The notes: generated by a model from the letters alone, not told the origin. Positions 25,757 through 35,164 are shown, counted from the first letter of the stretch. The stretch is 64,000 bases of DNA from Liberiplasma sp046541015 (GCA_046541015.1 JBKHEA010000005.1:45820-109819); one strand, 5' to 3'. Numbers and translations are program-made.

Positions 25757-26029
25757 TACTATTTAAAAACCCTTACATAGATTTCTTATGGGTCAATGAA
25801 ATAGTTGCCCATGATACTAAAAGATATACCAATCAAGAAACTAATACGATTAATGATTATGAGAATTTTCTTAAGTTTAAGCAAGTGCGCTTCAAAAAAA
25901 AAATAAAACACATTAACCATAACTCGTTAATGTGTTTTAATAAATGACCTTGTCTTTTTTATTTAGATGATTCGGTTTTTTATAAAAGCTTTAGAAAAAA
26001 ACTTGATATCACACAATAATATTCTTCGT
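25757..26029. other. Gene-free stretch with a startless open frame
   Basis: Between the GH81 promoter and the epimerase stop. On the plus strand one frame stays open from about 25743 to a TGA at about 25947 and reads NPYIDFLWVNEIVAHDTKRY in its middle, but it has no ATG/GTG/TTG with a ribosome site. It may be the tail of a decayed gene. The terminator at 25905 lies inside it. Nothing else seen. Confidence 0.3.
25905..25938. terminator. Terminator downstream of the epimerase gene
   Basis: AAAACACATTAAC and GTTAATGTGTTTT arms with an 8-base loop; minus strand continues into a long T-rich tract. Confidence 0.75.
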
Positions 26030-27016
26030 TTATCGTTTTAAGTATGCTTTAATGGTTTCATCATATAAACGCTCATACTCATTACTAATTAATTGTAGTT
26101 CAGGATGATTTTTATAGTAGTTTATAACATCATCTATGACATCTTCATAACGAATCGTAGAAGTATATTCTTTACTAATTGCTTTAATTTTTGTGTTATC
26201 AAAAATAGCACTCCACGATTTATCCCCAAGTAATGGCCCCTCCATTTCAGGCATGTGCTTAATGATAAAATCTGAAGGGATATGAATGATATTAGCTTTA
26301 ACATTTAAAGCTTTAGCCATAATATTAGTGAGTTGTTCCCAGGTGTATAAGATTTCTCCTGTAATATGGAAAGTATCATTATACGCTTTTTCATTCCCCA
26401 TTAAGTAAACAAAACTATTCGCAAAGTCTTTAGCATGCGTAATTGTCCATACACTCGTCCCATCACCTGGTATAATAATTGGTTTACCTTCTATTAAACG
26501 TTTTACATGGGCATATTCATGTTGCCAACGTGTCATCACTGCCATAATCATTTTATTATTATAAGTATGTGATGGCCTTACAATGGTTACGTTCATATCG
26601 TTTACAGTCTTTAAATACTCTTCACATAAGATTTTATTGTGACTATAATCCCAGTAAGGATTATGTAATGGTGTCGTTTCTTTGATTGGGTAATCCTCAA
26701 CTGGTTTATGATAAGCACTTGCACTACTTATAAAGATATATTGTTTTGTTTTACCTTTAAATAGTTTTATATCCCGTTTTACTTGATCTGGCGTGAAGGC
26801 TACAAACTCAATAACACTATCGTAGCGTTTATCTTTCAGTAATGCACTTGCTTCATCAAAATTATTGATATCTCCTTGAATAATAGAAACCCCATCAGGT
26901 AATGCTTCATTACTCGACCCGCGATTAAATACGGTAACATCATATCCCATCGAGCGTGCTTTTTTTACTACATAAGTACTAATAATACCTGTACCACCAA
27001 TAATTAAAACGTTCAT
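26030..27016 (-). CDS. NAD-dependent epimerase/dehydratase (extended SDR)
   Basis: 328 residues. Rossmann motif GGTGIIS (8-14), an SSASAY segment with the catalytic Ser/Tyr region, and YSHNK giving the YxxxK pair. Resembles the CSP41/isoflavone-reductase-like group that acts on sugar nucleotides or binds RNA. Substrate not predictable. GAGGAG precedes the ATG at 27016. Monocistronic; the 214-base gap upstream holds no gene. Confidence 0.85.
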   Translation of the reverse strand: MNVLIIGGTGIISTYVVKKARSMGYDVTVFNRGSSNEALPDGVSIIQGDINNFDEASALLKDKRYDSVIEFVAFTPDQVKRDIKLFKGKTKQYIFISSASAYHKPVEDYPIKETTPLHNPYWDYSHNKILCEEYLKTVNDMNVTIVRPSHTYNNKMIMAVMTRWQHEYAHVKRLIEGKPIIIPGDGTSVWTITHAKDFANSFVYLMGNEKAYNDTFHITGEILYTWEQLTNIMAKALNVKANIIHIPSDFIIKHMPEMEGPLLGDKSWSAIFDNTKIKAISKEYTSTIRYEDVIDDVINYYKNHPELQLISNEYERLYDETIKAYLKR

Positions 27017-27201
27017 TTTAATCTCCTCTATAAAGTGTCTTAGGGTAAACTCATATTTTTTTATTGCCTAATTAAAGTCTTAAAAGAACTAACTACTAAA
27101 TAAAATAACATGCTAATAAGTTTCTAATAATCAAACTAAGTAAATTTATTTTCATTATAATCTTTTACTCTATTATACCTTAAAACGTTTCTAATGAACA
27201 A

Positions 27202-27232
27202 AAAATCCAAAATGATGGACATTTTGGATTTT
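27202..27232 (-). terminator. Terminator of the CDP-alcohol transferase gene
   Basis: AAAATCCAAAATG / CATTTTGGATTTT arms, followed by TTTGTTC on the minus strand and overlapping the stop codon. Confidence 0.8.
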
Positions 27233-27854
27233 ATTCATTATTTATTGATTTTGATTGTTTATACTCTCTTAACTCATCATAGATTTTTTTAAGTTTTCGC
27301 TCTAACCTTACAGAAAAGTATGATCTTGTATCTTGATCTACCGCTCCATAGCGTATAAATATTAAAATTTCTTCTAAAAACCCTATGACAAAGATAACTA
27401 GTATGATACTAAGTAATAGTGATGTATTCATAACAAAGGATAGTAACATCATAAAATAAACTAAAACTGCATTGCTTCTTAAAATTCTAGTGTGTAATGT
27501 GTAGACCTTTTTAAACATAATAAGTGGCACTAAAAAACTAAGTCCATAAACACTAAATGCTAAAATCAAAAAGTACCGATTAGAAACGATGGCTTGTGGG
27601 TATAAATAAAATAGAAAATAAGCGACTGAAATATAAAAAAACATATCAGCAATCGTATCTAAAGCTTTCCCAAGTTTTGTCACTTGATTCCATTTTCTAG
27701 CTAAGTACCCATCGAAAAAATCTGTTGAACCAAGCACAGTAAACGCCACAAAAAATAAAGCTAACTCACCACGCCATAAAAAAACATATAAAAGTGGTAA
27801 AAAGATTAATCGAGACAAACTTAAATTATTAGGAACTGTAAATATCTTTTTCAT
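27231..27854 (-). CDS. CDP-alcohol phosphatidyltransferase
   Basis: 207 residues with about five membrane segments. The complete family signature D-x2-D-G-x2-A-R-x8-G-x3-D-x3-D is present at Asp45, Asp48, Gly49, Arg53, Gly62, Asp66 and Asp70. It makes a phospholipid from CDP-diacylglycerol, most likely phosphatidylglycerophosphate or cardiolipin-type, in the membrane. Longer cytoplasmic C-terminal tail rich in Arg/Lys. GAGG precedes the ATG. Confidence 0.9.
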   Translation of the reverse strand: MKKIFTVPNNLSLSRLIFLPLLYVFLWRGELALFFVAFTVLGSTDFFDGYLARKWNQVTKLGKALDTIADMFFYISVAYFLFYLYPQAIVSNRYFLILAFSVYGLSFLVPLIMFKKVYTLHTRILRSNAVLVYFMMLLSFVMNTSLLLSIILVIFVIGFLEEILIFIRYGAVDQDTRSYFSVRLERKLKKIYDELREYKQSKSINNE

Positions 27855-27955
27855 GTCAACCTCATTATTACTCTATATGATAGAGTTATTTTATGATAGT
27901 TTACACAAAAACTTAACGAATGTCAATCAAGGTTATCAATTAATGATATCTTCTC

Positions 27956-28780
27956 CTACTTCAAGCGCTTTACCATCGTGTAAGCATCAAAGCCTTTAGG
28001 ATGATTTTTACGTGTATAAGCAACTTCAAACCCCAACTTTTCATAAAAAGGACGGGCATGAAATGAGGTCGTCGATAACATGACAAAGGGTAAGTCTAAT
28101 GTTTTAGCATGGTCAATTACCATCCCCATTAAAGTTGACCCAATGTGTTTATTGCGGTATTTTTTGTCTACGCTAATTTTATTAACATAAATCATATTAT
28201 GATATATCGTACTATTTAAACCGCCAATACACTCTTGATTCATTACAACCGCTAAATCAAAATCAATGCCTTCTTCATCTTGTCCGATAGCTTGTTGAAC
28301 CGTTTTTATCCAAGGTTTAATGGTTGCATCATATTGTATTAGTGGTTCTTCACTAACTAATAGTTCAATATTAGAATCATAAGTATCCTCAAAATCAAAA
28401 AAACTCATATAATAATAATGCTTTTCTTCACTTAAAGTGACACTACCATCAAGTAAATACCCTGCGTTTAAATAATCGCTATATCGTTTCTTATCCTCTG
28501 TAAAACATTTTATACCTACCGCTTTATCTTTATAAAGTGACATAACTTTATAAGTTAACGCTTTAAGCGCATTAAGATTTTCATAAACGAAGGTATTAAT
28601 ATTTACCCAGTCCCAAAAAAAGTTACTATGCATATACCCTATAAGTTTTCCATTTTGTAAGGCGTAAAGATTTAAATTTTCTTCCAAATCACTATTAGTA
28701 TAAGAATTATTGTGACTTCTTAAAATGGTCTTCACTGTCTTTGAATAGGTTTTGTCTTTATCGATAATATACTCAATCAT
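27956..28780 (-). CDS. GNAT-family N-acetyltransferase
   Basis: 274 residues. The C-terminal 120 residues show the acetyl-CoA fold: IYVNKISVDKKYRNKHIGSTLM (motif A, 'R-x-x-H-I-G' loop) and FYEKLGFEV. The N-terminal half (LYALQNGKLIGYMH and a following domain) may be a second, degenerate GNAT unit. Substrate unknown. Start ATG with AGAGGTG upstream. Confidence 0.82.
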   Translation of the reverse strand: MIEYIIDKDKTYSKTVKTILRSHNNSYTNSDLEENLNLYALQNGKLIGYMHSNFFWDWVNINTFVYENLNALKALTYKVMSLYKDKAVGIKCFTEDKKRYSDYLNAGYLLDGSVTLSEEKHYYYMSFFDFEDTYDSNIELLVSEEPLIQYDATIKPWIKTVQQAIGQDEEGIDFDLAVVMNQECIGGLNSTIYHNMIYVNKISVDKKYRNKHIGSTLMGMVIDHAKTLDLPFVMLSTTSFHARPFYEKLGFEVAYTRKNHPKGFDAYTMVKRLK

Positions 28781-28917
28781 AAGGCACCTCTTTTCATTAA
28801 ATCCTTGAGTCTATAGCCTAAAATACACTCTATTTTAACACAATATACATAAATAATTCATGCCTATTTAAAAAGAAATCGCTTATAATAGACTTAATAC
28901 ACACTAAGGAGCACCTA

Positions 28918-29820
28918 ATGAATAATAACAAAGAACTAGAGCCATCTTTCTGGCTACTTAGAATACTAACGTTTATCATAAAAATTTTTGTTTACCCATT
29001 TGTCTTTTTATACGTAATTGGTTTAGAATTCACCAAATGGGTGGGCAACAAAATATTTAAGGTGATTGATTACTTAATCCGTAAGATGATTAATTTTTTT
29101 CACTATCTATATCATTTGTTTAAACCTATTCTTATCATCCTTAAACGCTTTATTCAATGGCTATCTAAGAAAGTATACCGTTTCTTAAAATTTATACTTC
29201 GTCCTTTTTGGATACTTATAAAGCAAATTTACCGATTTGTAAGCACTGTGATTCAGATTATTTATGATTTACTTTATGCGTTAGTAAATCTCTTATTAAA
29301 AGGATTAAAAAAGCTTTTTAACCCAATCATAAAGTTCATTAGAAAGATTACTTTAGTTTTATATAACTGCTTAAGCGTCATTTATAATAATGTCAAAGCC
29401 TTCTTATCTATGATTTTTAAGCCACTTTTAAACTATCTTAAAAGGATAATCAAAAAAATGGCATCCTTATTAAAAGCTATAATGCTTAAAATCTATAGAT
29501 TTTTTTACTTTATCTTTAACCGTGTTTATGTGTTTTTTAAATGGATTATGCTAAAAATTAGTTATCCAATAACTTTAATGGTTAAGCGCGTAGTGATTAT
29601 CTTAAAGAAAATCTTATCATTTATTAAACATCTTCTCATTTATCTATTTCACCCACTGATTGTTGTCTTTAAATGGTTTTATAAAACCATTTTGTTTCCC
29701 TTACTACTAACGACTTATAAAGGGATCAAAAACCTTAAAAAGGCAATAGTTAAACTAAAGAATGATGTTTTAAAATTTATCAAAGACATAATCGCTTTAT
29801 TTAAGAAAAATAGTTCATAA
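28918..29820 (+). CDS. Extremely cationic, aromatic amphipathic repeat protein, function unknown
   Basis: 300 residues. After an N-terminal hydrophobic segment (about 12-40) the rest is a continuous alternation of bulky hydrophobic residues and Lys/Arg, with very few acids (roughly seven Asp/Glu in total against dozens of Lys/Arg). Loose repeats of the form (L/I)F-x-P-hhh-hh-K recur: LFKPILIILKRF, LRPFWILIKQIY, LFNPIIKFIRK, IFKPLLNYLKRI, LFHPLIVVFKWF. No known family is recognised. It could coat or bend the inner membrane leaflet or bind nucleic acid. AAGGAG precedes the ATG. Monocistronic with a terminator, so it looks like a real gene. Confidence 0.7.
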   Translation: MNNNKELEPSFWLLRILTFIIKIFVYPFVFLYVIGLEFTKWVGNKIFKVIDYLIRKMINFFHYLYHLFKPILIILKRFIQWLSKKVYRFLKFILRPFWILIKQIYRFVSTVIQIIYDLLYALVNLLLKGLKKLFNPIIKFIRKITLVLYNCLSVIYNNVKAFLSMIFKPLLNYLKRIIKKMASLLKAIMLKIYRFFYFIFNRVYVFFKWIMLKISYPITLMVKRVVIILKKILSFIKHLLIYLFHPLIVVFKWFYKTILFPLLLTTYKGIKNLKKAIVKLKNDVLKFIKDIIALFKKNSS

Positions 29821-29847
29821 AAAAAGGAAATTTCTTTCCTTTTTTTT
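29820..29847. terminator. Bidirectional terminator
   Basis: AAAGGAAA-TTTC-TTTCCTTT with A and T runs, between two convergent genes. Confidence 0.82.
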
Positions 29848-31264
29848 ATAAATCGTCTTGTGTACTTGGTGATAATCTTCCAAAGTAAAATAATCCTAAA
29901 ATTAAAAAGAACAACATGAAAAATAAAGCAACAAAAAATAATGGCCATGGTCCAAAGTTGTAAATTAACGGAACACTAATTGCCGTAATTAATCCACCAC
30001 CAATGAAGGGTTCAAATAATAATTGCATATAACCAAAGGCTTCTAAAGATGGGGTTTTATTTTCACTATCCGCTATGCGAATGAGTATGAGTCCAACCGC
30101 TGTCATCCCCATGGATTGACCATAATCACCAAGCCCTCGTTCAAACCAATATTTTGGAATCATGCGTTTTGCCAAAACCATAAACACAAATAAATTCCAA
30201 AGTATTCCTGCAAAGGCTAGTATTAAAAAGACTTCAATATTACGACCAATCACATCCAAAGATAAGCTAGCTAAAGCACTGACGATGAGTAAATCAAGGG
30301 CCAAACCTTGAATACGGTTAATTATATTGCGATCAAACAATGCTTGTTTATCTAGTTTGTTGACAACAAACTGTACTAAAACCCCTCCAAGCATTGCAAC
30401 TGGAAATAAGGGTACATGCGCTAGTAACTTAATGCCATCACCTTGTCCCCACGTCATTAATTCTATCCATTTTAAAGCTTCTAAAAATATTATTCCAACT
30501 ACTATCGCTAAGCCATATAAGCCTAAGTGTAAGGCTAAGGGTTCAATAGACTCTGTTGAGACTGTGAGCGCTATTTCTTTTTTTCTTGAATCTTTTGGAA
30601 TAATACCTGTTTGATTGACTTTATCTAAGTCTTCTTTTCGTTTTAAATAAACGGTGTGATTATTCCTAACAGCCCAGTTTACTAAAAAGACACCAATAAT
30701 CAAACCACCAACTACACCTACAGTTGCAAGGCCTAAAGCTAAATCAGTGCCTTCGCTAAAGCCAACTTCATCAAACGTACTTGAAAGGCCAGCAGCGGTT
30801 CCATGACCCCCTTCAAATCCAATTTCAATTAAGGCTCCCACCATCATTTGGGCATCAAACAAGGGGACTAATACTAAAACAGCAAGCAATATCCCTAATA
30901 CATACTGACCCCACGCAGCGGTTTGTGCATATGCTAATTGAGGTCCTGATACTTGAAAGACATTTTTTACTTTTGGAGTTTTTTTTCCTAAAAATAACCC
31001 CGCGAATACTACAGTAATTAATAGTGTAGGCACCACTGTAAAAACTTCAATAATGGCTTCATTAAAAAGACCATATTCAAATCTTTCTAAACTAAATATT
31101 TTCCCCAATACACTCGGTCCAAGTATTAATAACAATGTCCCTGCAATAATGGAACTAGGAATATAAAATTTATAAAACAGAGGAATTTTTACCCTTAAAA
31201 ACTTCCCAATTAATAATGCAATAGCTAATAAGATAAGACTTAAGCCAACAATCTCTGCATTCAT
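29846..31264 (-). CDS. GltS-like sodium/glutamate symporter family protein
   Basis: 472 residues, about twelve membrane segments. GltS-type features include GALIEIGFEGGHGTAAGLSS (the conserved GGHGTA re-entrant element) and the second-half counterpart RGLGDYGQSMGMTAVGL. Expected to bring in an acidic amino acid with sodium. ATG at 31264 has GGAG 8 bases upstream; a GTG six codons earlier overlaps this site. Confidence 0.85.
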   Translation of the reverse strand: MNAEIVGLSLILLAIALLIGKFLRVKIPLFYKFYIPSSIIAGTLLLILGPSVLGKIFSLERFEYGLFNEAIIEVFTVVPTLLITVVFAGLFLGKKTPKVKNVFQVSGPQLAYAQTAAWGQYVLGILLAVLVLVPLFDAQMMVGALIEIGFEGGHGTAAGLSSTFDEVGFSEGTDLALGLATVGVVGGLIIGVFLVNWAVRNNHTVYLKRKEDLDKVNQTGIIPKDSRKKEIALTVSTESIEPLALHLGLYGLAIVVGIIFLEALKWIELMTWGQGDGIKLLAHVPLFPVAMLGGVLVQFVVNKLDKQALFDRNIINRIQGLALDLLIVSALASLSLDVIGRNIEVFLILAFAGILWNLFVFMVLAKRMIPKYWFERGLGDYGQSMGMTAVGLILIRIADSENKTPSLEAFGYMQLLFEPFIGGGLITAISVPLIYNFGPWPLFFVALFFMLFFLILGLFYFGRLSPSTQDDL

Positions 31265-31406
31265 CCTTATCACTCCAAACATTTACTATTAATTTTATTA
31301 TAACATACAACACAATTTGAATTCTTTCCACCATGATTATATGTAGTCGCTATTTTTGATATTTTTACTTTTATCTTATATAATAAAATTATAGGAGGTA
31401 ATAAAG

Positions 31407-31913
31407 ATGAAAAAAATCGCTATGTTAATTGAAAACTTATTTGATGATTTAGAACTTATTTATCCTTACTACCGTATGCAAGAAGAAGAACACCATGTTG
31501 ATTTAATTGGTAAAAAAGCAAATGAAACGTATAAGAGTAAAAATGGTGTTCCATTTAAAAGTGATTTAGCAAGCAAAGATGCCTTAGCAAAAGACTATGA
31601 TGCCTTAATTATACCGGGTGGCTTCTCTCCTGATTATATGCGCAGAACAAAAGAAACCCTCGATTTTGTCAAAGCAATGCATGAAGAAGGCAAAGTAATC
31701 GCAGCTATTTGTCATGCCCCATGGGTATTAATATCTAGTATTGACTTAAAGGGTAAAAATTTAACTGGATATCATTCTATTAAAGATGATATTATCAATG
31801 CTGGTGCCAATTATTTAGACCAAGCGGTAGTTATTGATCAAAACATTATCACATCAAGAACACCTAATGATTTACCTTTCTTTATTCCAGCGATTATAAA
31901 AAAGTTAAAATAA
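31407..31913 (+). CDS. DJ-1/PfpI family protein
   Basis: 168 residues, full length for PfpI/YhbO-type proteins. Nucleophile elbow AAICHAPW with Cys102 and His103, and Glu16 in the DDLEL segment. Family members act as glyoxalase-like/deglycase or stress chaperone proteins; peptidase activity is doubtful for many. AGGAGG precedes the ATG. Monocistronic. Confidence 0.9.
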   Translation: MKKIAMLIENLFDDLELIYPYYRMQEEEHHVDLIGKKANETYKSKNGVPFKSDLASKDALAKDYDALIIPGGFSPDYMRRTKETLDFVKAMHEEGKVIAAICHAPWVLISSIDLKGKNLTGYHSIKDDIINAGANYLDQAVVIDQNIITSRTPNDLPFFIPAIIKKLK

Positions 31914-31985
31914 ATCAAAACAAATTGTCTTAATTAAGATTGAATCTTACTTAATATCATTTACTTTTCATTTTCTCTTTGTATA

Positions 31986-32014
31986 TTTACAATATATAGA
32001 TATATAGGTATAAT
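31986..32014 (+). promoter_or_regulatory. Promoter of a small membrane protein gene
   Basis: TTTACA, 17 bases, TATAAT on the plus strand. It supports the plus-strand small gene over the overlapping minus-strand frame. Confidence 0.75.
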
Positions 32015-32050
32015 AAGTGTAATATCTTATGATAAAAAGGATAGTTGAGA

Positions 32051-32236
32051 ATGACAAGTAAACATAAAGTTATTATGACTAGTATTATTGGAGTGATATC
32101 ATTACTAGCGATCATTATTTTAACTAATGATGCTTTTGACGATTTACGATATAGGGATTCAATTCTGATTTCGATAGTTATATTGCAATTATGTGTTGCA
32201 ATATATAACACATTTACAAGAACTAATAAGCAATAA
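32051..32236 (+). CDS. Small two-pass membrane protein, unknown function
   Basis: 61 residues from the ATG at 32051. Two hydrophobic segments, about 10-27 and 40-54, joined by a charged loop NDAFDDLRYRDS, with basic ends: a hairpin with both termini probably cytoplasmic. A near-consensus promoter sits 37 bases upstream and AAAAGGA lies about 11 bases before the ATG; a TTG two codons earlier is possible. No relative recognised. Confidence 0.6.
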   Translation: MTSKHKVIMTSIIGVISLLAIIILTNDAFDDLRYRDSILISIVILQLCVAIYNTFTRTNKQ

Positions 32237-32318
32237 CCTATTAAGATTAAAACTTTATACTAACTCCTTTTACAATGAGATAGTTGCAGTTTAATTCCAC
32301 TACTTGTCGTTTAAAAAA

Positions 32319-32347
32319 AGTTGAGTAATTTTTACTCAACTTTTTTT
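32319..32347 (+). terminator. Terminator of the small membrane protein gene
   Basis: AGTTGAGTAA-TTT-TTACTCAACT followed by TTTTTT. It lies inside a longer possible stem formed by ATAGTTGCAGT (32280) and ACTGCA-attt-ACTAT (32353). Confidence 0.8.
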
Positions 32348-32467
32348 ATCAGACTGCAATTTACTATGTTTTACAATTCTATTCATTTTTGATAATTCGA
32401 TTATATGTTAGATTTTACATGAGATTTTATGAATTTTCTTTACACTTTAACCCCTAATTGTCTTGTT

Positions 32468-33616
32468 TTATTTATGTCTATAGATAGCGGCAATAGTTTT
32501 TTTAGTAGGCATGGCTTCTTCTTCTAAAATAATCACTTCGCCACCTTGTTGTGCGATGCGTTCAGCCATATCATCTAAAACATCATCTACCGATGGATTA
32601 TTTAAATTTTTTTCGATGATTGTTCCATCAACTTCATTGAGTTTACCTGGGATGGTTGCATCACTTTGAATAAAGGCGAGTTCAATGTTTTTTTCTAAGA
32701 TTTTTTTACCTATTTCATGTAAGTTATCAGAAGCCAGATTTTTTTCTTTTAAACTTTCATAGCGTTCAATTAATGGTTTAAGTAAATTATCATAGTATTT
32801 TTCCATTATTGGCCATGTTTTTTCTAATACTAAGTTTTCATCAAGATTCTTAGTAGATTGATGAACCCCTTCTTCAAGCAAATAGTTATTTTTGGTCAAT
32901 TTACGAAAACGTCCTTGATGCTCTGAGAGTGCCCAAAGAATTAAAGGATGCTTATTATCTTTAGAAAATACGGTTAAGATAACATGATCAATATAACTAA
33001 AGAAACGATCCAAATCTTTTTCATCAATGGCTTTAGAATCATCATGCCCATGATACATCGCATGCGAATCTGCGCCACTATATGCGCCATAAGATAAATA
33101 ACCTTCAACATCAAGTTTACCAATTACCGCTTCTTTTGTTTGATCGACATCAGAAGGTAAATCAATTTTTTTACAACCATCTTTGGTACAGGTGTAAAAA
33201 TCAAAATGATTTTTATCAAGGGTTAACACATTAAATACACCTCTTGATTGCATGTGTTTATAAAGCGGTTTAACATGTAAACTATCCGATACAATGGTCA
33301 CTTCTTTAACTGGGTGGTTAAGACGCATGATGACTAAATCTTCACTTGATCTAAACAACGCGATAGCCTTAAGATTCTTGTGCCAAAATTGCTTATCTTC
33401 TAAAAGCTCTTTTAAAGGGTTTAGCAATGATATAGCAACTTCTTTATCATGAGCACTAAGCAATTCTTTTTCAACCGTTTTTAATGCATTTTTAAAGGCT
33501 ATGATGTCTTGTTCAACTTCTGTTGATACTTGATGCGTATTTAAATAAATCGATACTTTTGGTCCATTTGACTTAGTAAATATTGGATGATTCAAATCTT
33601 GAATAAGCTTATACAA
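32468..33616 (-). CDS. baeRF-like (archaeo-eukaryotic release-factor family) protein
   Basis: 382 residues. The layout fits the bacterial eRF1/Pelota-like baeRF group: an N-terminal VSIYLNTH segment, a central domain with FNVLTLDKNHFDFYTC, and a C-terminal L7Ae-like end with AERIAQQGGEVIILEEE. Eukaryotic and archaeal relatives act on stalled ribosomes; the bacterial role is not established. No GGQ motif is visible. Starts at TTG 33616, 9 bases after GGGAGG. Monocistronic. Confidence 0.7.
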   Translation of the reverse strand: MYKLIQDLNHPIFTKSNGPKVSIYLNTHQVSTEVEQDIIAFKNALKTVEKELLSAHDKEVAISLLNPLKELLEDKQFWHKNLKAIALFRSSEDLVIMRLNHPVKEVTIVSDSLHVKPLYKHMQSRGVFNVLTLDKNHFDFYTCTKDGCKKIDLPSDVDQTKEAVIGKLDVEGYLSYGAYSGADSHAMYHGHDDSKAIDEKDLDRFFSYIDHVILTVFSKDNKHPLILWALSEHQGRFRKLTKNNYLLEEGVHQSTKNLDENLVLEKTWPIMEKYYDNLLKPLIERYESLKEKNLASDNLHEIGKKILEKNIELAFIQSDATIPGKLNEVDGTIIEKNLNNPSVDDVLDDMAERIAQQGGEVIILEEEAMPTKKTIAAIYRHK

Positions 33617-33734
33617 AATTATTACCTCCCATTTTTTTATCGTATAAGTTCTTCATCTTCATTATACCATTTAATCAGCGATATTAAAAACCAGCGACTT
33701 TTTAGTGTTGAAAAGCCACTTTTTTTATCATAAA

Positions 33735-33754
33735 AAAAGAGCTATTGCTCTTTT
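33735..33754 (-). terminator. Terminator overlapping the nagA stop
   Basis: AAAAGAGC-AATA-GCTCTTTT followed by TTT on the minus strand. Confidence 0.82.
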
Positions 33755-34869
33755 AAGTTATTGACCATAATTTTTCCATTAACCAAAGTCATCATTACAT
33801 TAAACGCTTTATCTAAGAAAACTAAGTCTGCATGATACCCAACTTTAATTTCTCCAACGTTTTTTAAATTTAAAGATTGTGCAGGATATAAGCTTAGATT
33901 CTTTGTAAGCATACAAAGGTTTGTTTCAACATGGTCATGCATATTTTTAAGCGCTTGATTCATAAATAGCGTGCTGCCTGCTAATTTAGATTCTTTTGTG
34001 TAAGCTATCCCATCATTTAAAGTAATTTCAGTAGGTCCAAGCAAATAGGTGCCATTTTCCATGCCTTTTGCACGAATCGAATCAGTAATCATAACCATTT
34101 TATTAGGTTTTAGTTTATAAAGAAGCTTGACTGCCTCAAAATCAACATGTTTGCCATCAACAATCATTTCACAGATGACGTCTTCTTTAAGTAGGGCCAT
34201 TAGAGAAAGGCCAACGTCTCTATGATGCATGGTTTTCATCGCATTAAAACAGTGCGTTACACGTTTAATCCCTAAATTGTAAGCTTTTAAAAAGTCTTCT
34301 TTGGTTGCGGCAGTATGACCCATTGAAAGGAGACAATCTTCTTTTAAGAGATACTTTAAAAATGTTTCGTCTTGGACTTCAGGGGCTAAAGTGATGAGTT
34401 TTATTTGATTATGACTAGCTTTTTTTAAACTTTCATAAAGTGGTATTGATCCTTTAATGATATAGTTCTTATCTTGTGCGCCATGATATGCTTTATTGAT
34501 AAATGGCCCTTCTAAATGAATGCCTAAATATTTTGCACCAGTATAATGCGTTGTTGAGATGGTATGTAAGACACGCTTGATTTGTTCAAAATCATCAGTT
34601 AGTGTTGTTGCTAAAAAGGATGTCGTGCCTTCTTTTAATAGATGATGACTTATACGGTTTAAAGCTAATGAATCACAGTCAGTGAAATCATCACCATAAG
34701 CACCATGGACATGCATATCAATAAACCCACTCATCAGGGTGAGTCCTTTTAATGAGATGCCTTCTATAGAATCTTTACCAATGGTTTTAATTAAGCCATC
34801 TTCAATATCAATAAAACCATTTCTAATGATTTCATTTGGCGTGACAATATTTAAATCTTTATAGCGCAT
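33742..34869 (-). CDS. nagA: N-acetylglucosamine-6-phosphate deacetylase
   Basis: 375 residues of the amidohydrolase fold. Signatures: GFIDMHVHGAYGDDF (metal-binding HxH), GHTAATKEDF, THCFNAMKTMHHR, and the substrate loop DGKHVDFEA with the catalytic region TDSIRAKG. Removes acetate from GlcNAc-6-P. nagB, nagE and a GntR regulator are not adjacent; it follows the LuxE-LuxC pair and a small membrane gene on the same strand, 14 bases from the latter. Confidence 0.94.
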   Translation of the reverse strand: MRYKDLNIVTPNEIIRNGFIDIEDGLIKTIGKDSIEGISLKGLTLMSGFIDMHVHGAYGDDFTDCDSLALNRISHHLLKEGTTSFLATTLTDDFEQIKRVLHTISTTHYTGAKYLGIHLEGPFINKAYHGAQDKNYIIKGSIPLYESLKKASHNQIKLITLAPEVQDETFLKYLLKEDCLLSMGHTAATKEDFLKAYNLGIKRVTHCFNAMKTMHHRDVGLSLMALLKEDVICEMIVDGKHVDFEAVKLLYKLKPNKMVMITDSIRAKGMENGTYLLGPTEITLNDGIAYTKESKLAGSTLFMNQALKNMHDHVETNLCMLTKNLSLYPAQSLNLKNVGEIKVGYHADLVFLDKAFNVMMTLVNGKIMVNNLKEQ

Positions 34870-34882
34870 ACCCTCACACTTT

Positions 34883-35164
34883 CTATTTTTGATTGACTTT
34901 TTTTATGCCATAAATAAATAAATTAATAAATAAAGAAAATGAGCTTGCTGTCCATACACTCATCGAAAAATAAAAGAATATTCTTGATATTGGCAATGTT
35001 GGGACAATTACTACAAATAAAAATAATACTAGGCTAATCCCCATTAAGAAAATAGGCGTGATAAACAAAAATATATTATGTATTTTACTTAAGGCTAAAC
35101 TTATTAAAGGAATCGCAACAAATGCGCCTAAAAGGGAAAAAATTAAAATGGGATCATCATTCAT
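34883..35164 (-). CDS. Small membrane protein, unknown function
   Basis: 93 residues from the ATG at 35164, which has AAAGGA 8 bases upstream and overlaps the luxC stop by 8 bases. Three hydrophobic segments (about 5-22, 30-52, 60-82) and a basic tail KKVNQK. No family recognised. Co-expressed with luxC and nagA. Confidence 0.6.
   Translation of the reverse strand: MNDDPILIFSLLGAFVAIPLISLALSKIHNIFLFITPIFLMGISLVLFLFVVIVPTLPISRIFFYFSMSVWTASSFSLFINLFIYGIKKVNQK

Noticed and set aside
31987..32211. Minus-strand 74-residue frame opposite the small membrane protein
   Set aside because: The plus strand has a promoter, ribosome site and terminator in register; the minus frame has none and is very AT-rich.
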